Origin: Physcomitrium patens
Taxonomy: Eukaryota; Streptophyta; Bryopsida; Funariales; Funariaceae
DNA length: 64,000 nucleotides
Reading direction: 5' to 3'
Assembly: GCF_000002425.4 (NCBI RefSeq)
Contig: NC_037253.1
Location: forward strand, 18,182,407-18,246,406
Positions 50,640 to 61,340 of the stretch are shown piece after piece. The translations under genes were made by a program, and so were the position numbers. The notes beneath the pieces are model-generated. The model was not told where the DNA came from, searched no databases, and saw only the letters and a list, made by a program, of their open reading frames with translations. Each line of letters opens with the position of its first letter. The first letter of the stretch is position 1.

Positions 50640-53600
50640 CTTTCTATACCGTTTTTTTTTGGATGCTGTTAACAATAAAGAATTGTTTTTGAAATACTGG
50701 TGAGATTCTTCAACAGCTCCTTTGTATATTTATTAAAATTATGTCTATGCTAGTATCCAAGATATTATTATTTTTTTAAGCTTTGTTTTTATTTAAGACC
50801 TCTTTTACTTAAAATTCATAATTGCTATATATTTTGATAATTGATTGTAGCAATCGCTCTCCTCTCTGTATGTTGATTGTAATATAAAGCTCAATAAGAT
50901 ATACATATGATAGAAGATGGATTTTTATTAATTTTGGTAATTACAAAAAATATGCAACTAAAATAATTTATTTTTAAACAGTAAATAGGCTAAGTCTTTG
51001 ATCATATAACTTTTTATAAGGTCAATTAATCTTCATTACAGAAAGAAATAATTATATTTTATTATGAACTTTAAATACAAGTTTTTCTTTTTTATAAAAG
51101 ATTACGTTGGTTTTTTTTTGTTCTTCTTGAGCTTCTTATAGCTATATCTTAATATTTATTTTTGGTTTGGTTTGGTTTGGTTTTTTTTTTGATAAGTCAT
51201 TTGCTTCTAGATTTTGAATTATAAAAAGATAAGAGAACAAAATCACTAATGATAACCGATTTTGAAAAAGTAATAGTGCTTATTAAGGAAATTAATATAT
51301 TATATTATTATATAATTTTTTTTTCGAATGTCAAAGAAGTGGTCTGATTGTTTTGGTAATAATATTTGATACATTGAAATATTTTTTTTAATATTTAATG
51401 TATTCTATTGATCCACCAATTTAAAGATAATAAATTGTCTTTAAATAAATTATCTTTAAATTATCTTTAAATTGGTGGATAAATTTATTTAGTAAATTTT
51501 CTTATAAATAAATAAAACTAAATATCAAATTTTAGTAAGTTAAAAAAACTTTCTTCTAAAACTTTGAAAAAATAAATTAATCAAAGATAAAATCAATCAG
51601 GAGTTAATAATTTTAATAAATACAATTTAAAAATTGATTCATTTCTTTACTTGTAATGAATTTGGTATAAGATACAAAATAACCTTGTTATATATATAAT
51701 TCAATTTTACAAAATATACTTATCAAAAGTTTTAAATTTTTACTTTAATGATATATTCTATTTAAAGAAATAATTATGGTAGTTTAAGAATATGTAGAAA
51801 ATAAAGAACTCTTTAAGATTGATAACATAGGGTCTTTTGTTTAGACAAATCACCAAAAAGTTTAACAAATTCTTTGATAAATTTTTAAATTTTATACCAC
51901 CAAAAATACCTTGAAACAAGATAGATTTTTTGTTGTATATAAAATTTCATAGAATTAGAAAGTCATGTTGTCATTGAAATATACATAATTTAATTAATTT
52001 TTTTTAAATATATTAATTTTTTTTAATAGTAGAGAAGTTTTTTATAAAAATGTAATATATCAAATTCATTTAAAAGATTATTTTAAACATATAAAACAAG
52101 AAATTTTGTTGATACATTTAAGCAAACTTTATCAAAAAAATGACATCAATTAGAATTATTGGTTTTATAGTTTACAAATATAATTGACATTAATTCATAA
52201 TAACTATTGTTTATTTATTAAATATTGCATTTTTCTCTTTTGGTGAAAGGTAAAAACAATTTAAAAAGACATACAACAGATCTTGTTGTTTTTTAAGACA
52301 AAATGTAATACTAAATACAAATTATTACAAAGATATGCTCAAATTACCTTAGCGACAATTTGAAATACATGTTACTATGAAAAATTGAAGGTTTTTGTAA
52401 TAAGTAATTCTTTTTATTAGATTAAAATTATATTTCAAGTGATTACGTTATTTGAAAAATAAAAATGCAAAAAAAAAAGTTTTTTTGATCTAATATTTAA
52501 TTTTGGTAATTAAAAGTTTACTTGAATGTTATATAGAATGCTTAGAATTTTCTAATTTTTTATAGTTTGTACTTATTTAAAATCTATTTGTTGATTTCTA
52601 CTTAAATCTTTTTGTTGATACTAGTAATAGTTGTCCCAATTCTTTATTCCATCAACTATATATTATTCATCTAATATATAAAAAAGCTAAATAGAAACCA
52701 AATTATTCTTACATTCTTCGGTAATTTATTCCAAATAATATGTATGTATGTCTAGAGTTTTAGGACTTCTATATGTTAAAGTATTTTTAATAAAATTTAT
52801 AAAAAAAATTACCAAACTATGTTTTTAGCAAAATTCTACTTTAAATCTAATTAACATAAAATAAATAAATAAATAAATAAATAATACTAAAAATAAGTCT
52901 CAATAATTTAATTTTTATAACTTATCTAATACCTTTTATAAATATTGTAATTTATATTTTAAAGTTGGAATCGTATCATTCTTTCAAACTAACAATCATA
53001 AGTTCAATTTCTACTTCTTATCTCAAAAACCAACTAATTTAAATTCATTTAAAATATAATAATTAATACAAGTAATTCTGAAGTATTTAATTAATTTAAA
53101 AATAAATATATTTTATATTTATTGATATTTTAAAAATTACTTTTAGATTATTTTTATATTTATACATCTTTTTACATCATTTGGCTTGTATATAAAAACA
53201 TTTTTATTTTTATCTATAATAAACTAAATATTTCATAATGCATTTCTTAAATAATATTAAAATACCGTGTTAGATTAATCTTACCTTAATGAATTTAATC
53301 TATAAATAAATAAATAAATATATTTATTTATTTAAAATTATATTTTTAATGTAGTTAAAATTGAAATTTGACCTGATTTTAGTAATACGAAATCCTAATA
53401 ATAGTAAATTTTAATATAATTAAAATATTTTTTATTATAAATATATATATTTTAAAAAATAGAGGATTGTAATTTCCATATAAAAGATACATTTAATATC
53501 ACTGCTCTTTCATCTAATAAGCTAAAAAATAATCCAATGCTATCAATTTATATTTATTTCCAAAATAAAACTAAAAATTATACTAATAGAATTTTAGGTT

Positions 53601-53960
53601 ATACCAGTTAAAAATGATTAGTCTCTTCTTTATAAATCTTAATACTCTAATAGAATCTTAAAAAATCCACTTAAGACTATACTATCTTTTTTCATCTTCT
53701 AAATACTTTGATATTTAGACTAAGTTTTAATTTGATGAATTATAAAAAAAAAAAATGTAATTAAAAATAAATCTTTTATATATTTTTAAAACATGCATAT
53801 TTTAAAATGTATCATCTAATTTCAAACAAATACAAATTTCAAAATTTTGGAAATATGAAAAAACATTTATTGAAAATTTGAAAAAACATTAAATAGAAAA
53901 CATAAAAGAATCTTGTTTATTTGGTTTAAATAACACTTGTTTGATGTATTGGTATGTCAT
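49060..53960. other. AT-rich gene-free tract after the gap
   Basis: Mostly decayed repeat-like sequence. About 49740-50130 is weakly similar to the dispersed repeat of the chromovirus and its downstream landmark. It also has (TA)n at about 49520-49548 and 50611-50637, four TTTGG units at 51161-51180 and AAAT units at about 52860-52882. Confidence 0.5.
51411..51480. repeat. Perfect 21-bp inverted repeat with 28-nt loop
   Basis: The left arm 51411-51431 starts ATCCACCAATTTAAAGATAA, and 51460-51480 is its exact complement. The loop repeats TTATCTTTAAA, so the structure may have grown by slippage. Confidence 0.95.
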
Positions 53961-55091
53961 TAATGAAACTTGAAAATATATTTTTGATTTATTTCATGGA
54001 TCATAGAGAGAATAGGATTAAGGACGGAATATGGTTCTGAAAATAGACGAGCATTTGAGCTCACATCCCCTTGAGCACATCAGCAGTTGCACACTGAGCA
54101 AACAGACTGGCAGCACCCCTTGCACCCGGAAAATGGGTCAGTATTCTATTTATTGATCAAATTATCCGATGTTCTCTAGTCCGAGATAAACGTCAGATTA
54201 TCCAGATGATCTGGAGAATTGGGTGCTGAACTTGTCAAACGAATCAATTACTTGATCTCCTCAGCATCTTTGTGTGGATTTTCGAGAGGAAACGATCCGG
54301 TCAAAAACGCAAGAGCAAAGCCGGAAATTGACAGAGCAAGAGCAATCAGCAAGAGGAATCGGTTTACATCTTGCACCACATACACTTCATACGTAAGAAT
54401 ACGATAAGTGAGTTGGGTAACCACCGACGATCGCTGGGAGATTGTGCACTATACGCAACTCAATCAAAATAGTCTGCTAGAATGCAGGCATCCTTGGAGA
54501 CAAGCATGAAAACTGATGCACTGACATTGTGAAACTACAAACATAGGTCACTCTTAAATCATTAAAGCAAGAAGTTTGAGTCAAAATCTTTCAGGAACTG
54601 ATAGTATTGAATAAAAAAGTTGGATCCTTCACCACTTCATGTGTGGAATCAAGCACGTGTCTCTTTGAAGGGACCTACTTGGACGAACATGGTGCCACTC
54701 AATCTCGCGTACAAGTTGCTTCATATCTGGTGCTAGCGAAGTTAACCTTCAACTTCAGAACAATGACATTTCCTTTGCCACAGATTCTGATAACATCCTT
54801 TGCAGACTGATAAGCAATGAGAGGGATGCTTAGGTTGATGCAAACAGAGTCTATGGATGTCTCCCTCACTCTGCCAAGAGGGAACCGGCAAGGGAACCAG
54901 AGAGAAGCCCCAAAACAGATCTAAAGTCCTTCGCAATTCTTCTAATGTCCATTTGTATGCTCTTGCATGTTGCGAAGAACTTTCAGATCTCCGCTACAAA
55001 CCGCACACGTATGAACAATGCCCCCGCATGCCTGTAGCGGAAAATAATGAAGTGATTAAATACACTAGAAACCATTTTGGCAAATTGATTA
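53961..55091. other. Start of second gene island, no recognised gene
   Basis: GC rises from about 54000. Open frames at 54219-54407, 54607-54810 and 54857-55108 (plus) and 54742-54936 (minus) lack known motifs and do not chain together. It could be the 3' part or UTR of a minus-strand transcript. Confidence 0.4.
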
Positions 55092-55267
55092 CAGTAAAAT
55101 CTCTCTAAACTAATACTGCCTTGACTAATATCCTCACTAAGCTAATACACAGACACCGATCCCACCATACACAGATACCCCCATACAATATTGTGCAAAC
55201 TTATAACCTCCATAAACTAAAATTATCCACCCCGTCCCAAGGATATTAGTTTAGAGAGAGTTTACTG
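55092..55267. mobile_element. pogo/Emigrant-like MITE, 176 bp
   Basis: The left terminus CAGTAAAATCTCTCTAAACT and the inverted right terminus CAGTAAACTCTCTCTAAACT form about 26-bp TIRs with two mismatches. They are flanked on both sides by the dinucleotide TA (55090-55091 and 55268-55269), the target duplication of Tc1/mariner/pogo elements. The terminal sequence closely resembles the Arabidopsis Emigrant MITE family (CAGTAAAACCTCTATAAA...), which derives from pogo-like transposons. Internal degenerate copies of the TIR word (CTCACTAAGCTAATAC, CTCCATAAACTAAAATTA) are present, also typical. There is no coding capacity, so it would need a transposase in trans. Confidence 0.9.
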
Positions 55268-55830
55268 TACTAACAAATATTGGAAGCGAGGCCCACCTAC
55301 CGATCCATTCAGGGCAACTACGTCCTTGGTTCTAGATCCAAGTTGAACTGCACAGCATTCAATTCAGTAAAACACTGATATTTGTATACAAGATTAACGA
55401 TGATGCATGTTCATGAGGAAGGATCTTAATGTCACATAAACAAATGTTTTGGGATGGTGCCAGGTAGATGAATCTTTGCAATCTTCTACTGGAAGAGCAG
55501 AATAATTACAGCAATATGACAAATTAGCAATCAAAGTTGGGCGCCTGCATTTTCTCCTACTTGTAAAGCTCAAACTCTTTCTAACCATTCAATCCAGTGA
55601 AATAATAACTCACGCCTTCATATGAAATTGACTAAGTGTCAGCATCTTAATTTTTTCTTTGAATTATGTGATGATGAAATCACATTCGATTAAATCAGTT
55701 CCAGCTTGTCAATCCGAGTCATACCAACCTATAAACTACTCCTTTTACAAACCCTAACCTCCCTGATACTACATGAACTCTGACGAGACTCTAAATCCTG
55801 CAATCGAATACACGCTCGTTCAGTACCCTC
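55268..55830. other. Possible 3' UTR of the minus-strand ORF, otherwise nothing seen
   Basis: No open frame with a known motif. The position directly downstream (minus strand) of the ORF ending at 55831 would suit a 3' UTR. Confidence 0.35.
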
Positions 55831-56220
55831 CTAACGAAAATGTAATCCAGCTGGACTGGGATTTGCCATCGTACTCAAATGTATTTCAATCACACGAGTT
55901 TCTTGCGTTAACAAGCTCGGTTGAAGAGTAAAGCCCACACTACCAGATCTCGGTGCTGCCCAATGCAGCAAGTCCTCTACCTCTAACGACCACGCTCCGA
56001 TTTCTGCAATGGTTCTAACTTGCAAGAGCACACTCATCCCTTCCTCATCACAGACTTGTTGCCCGTAACAAACCAAGCCGGTTAATTGTGAGGACCACAA
56101 CACATTATTCTCCATGTTGGAACCCACAACTTTGTTTTGCTCCAAAAGACCTTCATCGCCTCAGCTGCAGCCTTTTGGGGCTCCAGAGATGGAGAGGGCA
56201 TCCACTTCGGGAGTGCTCAT
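55831..56220 (-). pseudogene. Uncharacterised small ORF with an in-frame TGA
   Basis: The minus-strand frame from ATG at 56220 (MSTPEVDALSISGAPKGCS) reaches TGA at 56161-56163. It then stays open in the same frame for 109 more codons to TAG at 55831. The second part has protein-like composition (VLLQVRTIAEIGAWSLEVE, GFTLQPSLLTQETRVIEIHL) but I recognise no family. Possible readings are a recently broken gene, a sequence error, a true start at the internal ATG at about 56115, or an unseen intron whose 3' splice site lies near the TGA. Confidence 0.35.
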
Positions 56221-57170
56221 TATTGCTAAAATTCAATACTATTATAAACAAAATCAGATGTAAAGAGAAGATCAATTAAATCATGTTGTGACAATCAACA
56301 GCACAAATTACTAATTTATTGCTAGAATAAAAGTAATAATTAGTTTCTAATTAAAAAAAACTCATCGTTTTTAAACAATTGTGAATACCTCCTAATCACT
56401 ATTAAATGTTAAATATATTTACACCTACTGATCAACCCTACTTATGTATGCACATATCACAAGAGAGGGGTATACTGGACAGGTTGGGGCAACGAAGAGC
56501 AGATCCCTTGATGCCACGTAAGCTGGCGACACGTGGCCTTAAGGCCACGCGGCGGTGTGAGGAGGAGGCCATGCCACTTGGCTCGCGGCGTCTTCGTCCA
56601 CTGGAATGCAGAAGCAAAAAAGCTTCAGTAATGGCCACATTCGGTAACAGCCTTGCTGTGTTGGAGAGCCTCGTGCATCGCTGCTCTTCACTCACAATTC
56701 TTCAGTCTTGCTCTAGCACCAGGTTGTTTCTGACGTTGTTACTGTTGTTGTTTAGGGTTGTGGTGGTTCAAAGCTTGGCCCTGGGTGGATTTGCTGCAGG
56801 CGTTTGCAGATCGCGTTGCGGGGTGCAATGCTTTGTGGATGTGACGCTGGTCGGGTTTCATAGTGAGGTAGATCAGATTTAAGGTTTTTTTCTTTTTGGA
56901 GTTTCAAGGTTTACGGACCAGAGGTGAGGTACACGCTTTTGGCATTGTGGGAGAAAGTTTTTGACGAGGTTTAATAGTTCCAGACACGAGGGCCCCTTCA
57001 AAGCTGCTCGTGACGGTTTTGATATTGTAACGTTACCTTGAAGGATTCAGTAGGAGCTGCTTGCTAAGTGAGTTCCGAGATCCTTCAGAAACTGACCTTT
57101 GTCGGGACAGAAAGTCGGGAGCCATGAAGACGAAGGCATTTCTTTGCAGGGTCAAGCAGCTACATGATTG
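56221..57170. other. Region between divergent ORFs; candidate promoter
   Basis: It contains a G-box/ABRE-like CACGTGGC and an 18-bp palindrome at 56530-56549. The plus-strand open frame 56406-56882 is long but has Arg-rich, low-conservation character and a poor start, so I do not call it a gene. It may instead belong to the 5' UTR of the following gene. A good-context ATG at 57124 leads only to a 15-codon frame. Confidence 0.4.
56530..56549. promoter_or_regulatory. G-box/ABRE-like motif within an 18-bp palindrome
   Basis: CACGTGGC (56530-56537) overlaps the perfect palindrome CGTGGCCTTAAGGCCACG (56532-56549). CACGTGGC is the plant abscisic-acid-response/G-box core. It lies about 600 bp before the first exon of the gene ending at 58742. 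Function is inferred from the motif only. Confidence 0.35.
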
Positions 57171-58742
57171 AGGCTTTTGCGTGCACTGCAAACGGGTCAC
57201 ACGTCCAGCCTTGTGGCAAGGCCTGTGAGCAATTTGCTTTCACAAAGGGGAATCACCGGGGTTGTGGATTGTGACGCACGGTGGGCTCCACCTGCGGTTC
57301 GGTTCGGGGACTACAGTTGCTCATTCCATGTGAAGCCGAATGTGAGCATGTCTCTTGGTTCTGTCAGATTCATGGGCATTGGAAGTTTGAAGGAAGGAAA
57401 TCGAGCGGGACAACATGGCGTGCGGTATCCGCAGGCCAAACCTGATGGATCACCCGAAAAAGCCGAGGTTTGAACTTATCTGCCAACTCCATATACATTC
57501 TTGTTGCGTTGCCAACTGTCTTGATGGTTGGCGTTTTATTCACTTTCCATCGAGATAGAGCAAGGGCTCTGTTGTTAACACTTCATTTGAGTGTGATGTC
57601 GGAAAGTGGTAAAAAGTTAAGAGGCTATCTTCGAGACCTGTTAATCGTTCAGAAATGAGTGGAAGGATGTTGGAATTGGAAGACGGAGCTTGTTAGTCAC
57701 ATGATTGTGATCGCTACATTCAAGTTTCAGCATCTTGTTGTAAATGCTGTGTCAAGATATTGGTAGCAAAGATGGTGTTGAGTATGTTCGAGTATGTTTG
57801 TTATTTTCCTCACAAGTGCCGGCTCACGCCCTAAGGAGTTCAGAACCTAAATTATTCATTGCGGGCTGTGAGAAACATGTGAATGCCAGCATGTTTGAAA
57901 TGCGCTGAAAGTTGATGTTGGGATCTGGCTTCAGTCTGACGCTAGGGAGCAATTTCTGGAGAAAGCCAAGGCGGAATCAGGCACTGTGGAGCCTAGGCAG
58001 TCGATCGGGGAAACAACGACAGAGTTGAAGTTTGGGGTTAAAGACGGGAAGAATACTGAAGAATCTATCCATAATGCGAGTGAAGAGCTTTTTAGACAGT
58101 CAGATATTAATGGTAAAAATATCAATTCATAGCCTGGGGATTAATTTCTGCACCTCAAACATTACCCGTAAATGCTCTTTGCCTAACCCTGGTTGTTAAT
58201 CGTTGTATGAGATTTCTTGTCTCAGGTATGGTTTGTTGTTTGTGTGATGTTCTTTTGCAGCCAAATCCGATAAGCCTACTATGAACGAGGACAACCGTGA
58301 GTATTCTGAGCACCAGAATTCGAATCCCGAAGTCTTAAGTGAAGAAGGGGCCAGAGAGGACCCAAATGGAAGGAATGCCACCTCGCAATCCCTCCTTGAC
58401 GGTGCCAACAAAGTTGAACTCCGAGGCCAAGAAAACGAGTCAGTTCTCGGAATCGGAGGAAAGGATGCAGGTGGAAGTTCAACAGACGAATCCACTGCAG
58501 CTGGAGAAAGAGCTCGCGAAAATATCGACCAAACTCGCAGCGAGATGAGGGGAGGGAAGGCGCGGTCTCCTCAATCGGGTGTGATCGTCGGCAACGTCGC
58601 ATCTGCTGGCGCGAATGCACTGGAGAATGAGGGTGATATCCCGCAGTTCTCAAAGGAACAGGAGGAAACTGGAGCTGAGACTTTGGACATTGCTTGCTCG
58701 TTGCAAGATTTTATGTCAGTATTCGGGACGCAAACCTGCTGA
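57171..58742 (+). CDS. Unrecognised three-exon gene, possible organelle-targeted hydrophilic protein
   Basis: Three exons join in frame: about 57171-57467, 57935-58112 and 58261-58742, with GT-AG introns, giving about 318 aa. Start unresolved: a TGA at 57165 closes the frame just upstream, and the first in-frame Met is inside MSLGSVRFMGIG. An upstream exon or a non-AUG start is therefore needed. The N-terminus (LLRALQTGHTSSLVARPVSN) is rich in Arg/Ser/Leu and lacks acids, like a mitochondrial or plastid transit peptide. The rest is very hydrophilic and rich in Glu, Ser, Asn, Gly and Lys (for example AREQFLEKAKAESG), probably disordered, and LEA-like in composition. No domain is recognised. 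Frame continuity over two splice junctions and uniform composition support a real gene. Confidence 0.55.
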
Positions 58743-59489
58743 CTCGCCGGGTTAAGGTAGTTTCTCCTAATCTGCCTTGCTGAGTGAGGCAGACGTTCAC
58801 AAGGTGGACGTCCAGCGTTGGTTTGGAATAAGTTGTGGTCTCTAGGGCTTTTGTACATGAGAAGCCTTTGTCAAGGTGCAGATTCAGCTCAGATACATTG
58901 TTTGATTTTCCCCAAAATGTTTATTTACTATGGGAGCACAGGTTGCAACTATTTGATAGGTGAATGCCTTAAAAATCGAAAACTTCCTAGATATGCTTAA
59001 GAACTTGCGAGTCTCTAAGTGAAGATCGGTCATACTCACACGTCAATCGAGCAGCATTGAGTTCAATTTAATTTGAGCAACGTTTCCACGATTGTCAGAG
59101 ATGCAAATTGTCCATGCTAAATTAGCTGCTAGTCCGGTAATTCTTATTTCGGTAATCGTTTCATCCCATCCCACAGTAGCGATTTCTCGAAATCGTGGAG
59201 CAGTCACCCCAACCCCGAATCTTACAGTGAGTATCCAATCTCATTTGCAACATTCGAGGGCCATTACGTTGCAGGAAAATCCTGATCCTTTCTTCCAACA
59301 GAAAACAAATGTAGAGCTGGATTCCACCTCGACTGCCATGAGCGCGGTAGTCTGACTCGACTTCAAAAGGGAACATCTTAACCCCAATTGAGCTTCATAA
59401 TATCACATTGGATAGAATGCATGCAGTGCGTGAAAGCTGGGTTTCTAACACTACTAATGAAGTGTTATTGTTGCTGCTCAAGTTCAGCA
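58743..59489. other. Convergent intergenic/3'-UTR region
   Basis: It lies between the three-exon gene (+) and the LRR gene (-), which converge here. No further gene is recognised. Short open frames at 58818-59000 and 59092-59355 have no motif. Confidence 0.45.
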
Positions 59490-60305
59490 TCAAAACACCG
59501 CAACACAGAGAATAGATAGAAAAAGCGTAACGACCTTGGACTGGACCAACAGCCCCGCCTCATTAGATCCTTCGCCTGCACTGCCACCATTTCCACCATT
59601 GCCACCATTGCCACTGCTGCTACTACCATTACCGCCACTACCGCCACTACTATCTCCGCTGTCGTTGCTCTGATGTCCATAATTCACGTTTGTAACGGAG
59701 CCACCGTTCGCGATGCAATCAGGAATGTTGCCAGTGTCAAGATGGTTGTAGGAAAGGTCTAAGTACTTCAGATCCTTGAGATTACATAGTTTGTCGGGTA
59801 TGTCACCTGTGAGGCTGTTGTCCTTGAGATCTAGCGTTTGCAAATTGCTGTTGCTGGCTATGCCGTTAGGCAAGTCGTCTTGGAGGTCACAGTTGTTGAC
59901 TGTAAGAATCGTCAAGTCGTCCGAAAGAGAACTCCATTGCGATGGGATTTTGGAGCTAAACTGGAGATTCTTCAATGTCAGCGTCTGCAAGACTTTAAGC
60001 TTCGACAGAGTGTTGCCTGGCTTGCCTGAGTAGCTCTCGTTTTTCGTCAACTGGTTTGACGAAGGACCCTCCACGTCAAGCGTTACCAAATTCCCGTCTT
60101 GGCATGTGATGCCCTTCCAAGTGCAGCAATCGCCGCCATTCCCCCAGTTGGTAAAGACCGTGCCACTAGGGTCGTTGAATGCGCTTCGGAATGCTAACAA
60201 GGCTTCCACCGTGCTTGACGAGCAAGTGTCTGCGCTGCAGACACTTATAGCTGCCAAAATAACTGCGACGAGGACATGAAATTTCGTGCAACTAATTTTA
60301 CCCAT
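59490..60305 (-). CDS. Secreted LRR protein with Gly/Ser/Asn tail, probably GPI-anchored
   Basis: A single-exon frame of 271 aa starts with ATG at 60305 and ends with TGA at 59490-59492. Residues 1-25 (MGKISCTKFHVLVAVILAAI) form a signal peptide. An N-terminal LRR cap follows, with the paired-Cys motif GDCCTWKGITC (about 60-70). Then come about four plant-type leucine-rich repeats (LKVLQTLTLKNLQFSSKIP, LQTLDLKDNSLTGDIP, LKYLDLSYNHL) to about residue 200. A low-complexity stretch GGNGGNGG with Ser is followed by a hydrophobic C-terminal tail (VVTLFLSILCVAVF) without a cytoplasmic end, which fits a GPI-anchor signal. It is short relative to LRR receptor kinases and has no kinase. Related plant proteins act in the cell wall or at the plasma membrane (polygalacturonase-inhibitor-like or receptor partners); the ligand is unknown. 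Confidence 0.88.
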   Translation of the reverse strand: MGKISCTKFHVLVAVILAAISVCSADTCSSSTVEALLAFRSAFNDPSGTVFTNWGNGGDCCTWKGITCQDGNLVTLDVEGPSSNQLTKNESYSGKPGNTLSKLKVLQTLTLKNLQFSSKIPSQWSSLSDDLTILTVNNCDLQDDLPNGIASNSNLQTLDLKDNSLTGDIPDKLCNLKDLKYLDLSYNHLDTGNIPDCIANGGSVTNVNYGHQSNDSGDSSGGSGGNGSSSSGNGGNGGNGGSAGEGSNEAGLLVQSKVVTLFLSILCVAVF

Positions 60306-61340
60306 CTGGGGAGCTATCAAACCTCTGTTTGCCGATCAAGAAGCTCTTCTCATTCACCAAAAGATATCTGCATCTTAATAATCACTACCGAATAGATCCA
60401 GATAGAAGTACCTGCAAAACCATTCATGTCAAAAGTCAACAAACCAAGGGAACGCAGAAGCTCAAATTCAAAGCAATGGTTCCTACTTTGAAGACGAGGA
60501 GCTCAAGGACGTGGGAAGATTACGGAGTGTTGCCAAATTAAACATCAGACCACACAAATCATGGAGCAACAGTCTAAGCATCAGCCTCTGAGCTACATTT
60601 CGAGTTGAAAGAGTACCCACTCACAGATACAATCAGCTATGGCGACTCTGGCTCAAAAAACCTGCAGCAAATGAGCTTGCAAGCAGAGGAACTAGCACCA
60701 CCGCAAGAACAACATTGGCTAACTGATGGACACGCTACGTGACGGCCAACGCTAGTTCCTTACGAATGCTCCAACAACCCAAGCCCAACTTGGAAATGTA
60801 TACAAGCCGAACTTACCCCAAGGAATCCACACCGACCTCCTTCGAAAAAACTTGAGCACATTAACTGAGATGGCACACACAAAATAATGTTAATAAACTA
60901 CCAAGTTGTTTCCTTACATTGGGCAGCATGGGCGCATTTCGCCACGTGTTGAAATCTTTGTGAACAAATCTATACATACAGCTATGATGAAATTCAACCA
61001 ATCAGTCTTTCAACATTGCATTTCTCATTCATAATATTTTCCTTGGAATTTAGGTGGGTGATTTTGATAGTAGCGATCAAAAAATAAAGCTCTTGGTTTT
61101 TTCATACGATTGTAATCTTCTGTTATCTTTCATTATCCATAACATTCAAAATTTTAAAAATAAAATAAACCGAATGTATCCATTTTCTTTTAATTTTGCA
61201 AAACTCTCATGAGCAACCTTCAGAAATTTCGTGTAATACCACACTTTGTTTATGGATGGAATCTTTTGTTTTGGCGGGATTGGGCAACTTTACAACACAG
61301 AAGAGCTTCGATAACCCTCTAAACTTTCATGAAAGGGGCC
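60306..61340. other. Upstream region of the LRR gene
   Basis: No gene recognised. The first few hundred bases are expected to hold the promoter and leader of the minus-strand LRR gene. Sequence near 61060-61200 is AT-rich. Confidence 0.4.

Noticed and set aside
52860..52882. Regularly spaced short repeats, considered as a CRISPR-like array
   Set aside because: Simple AAAT microsatellite in a plant genome; no repeat-spacer structure anywhere in the window.
56406..56882. 158-aa plus-strand open frame
   Set aside because: Poor start in AT-rich sequence, Arg-rich then Leu/Val-rich composition, no family signature, and it does not join the downstream three-exon gene in an obvious way.
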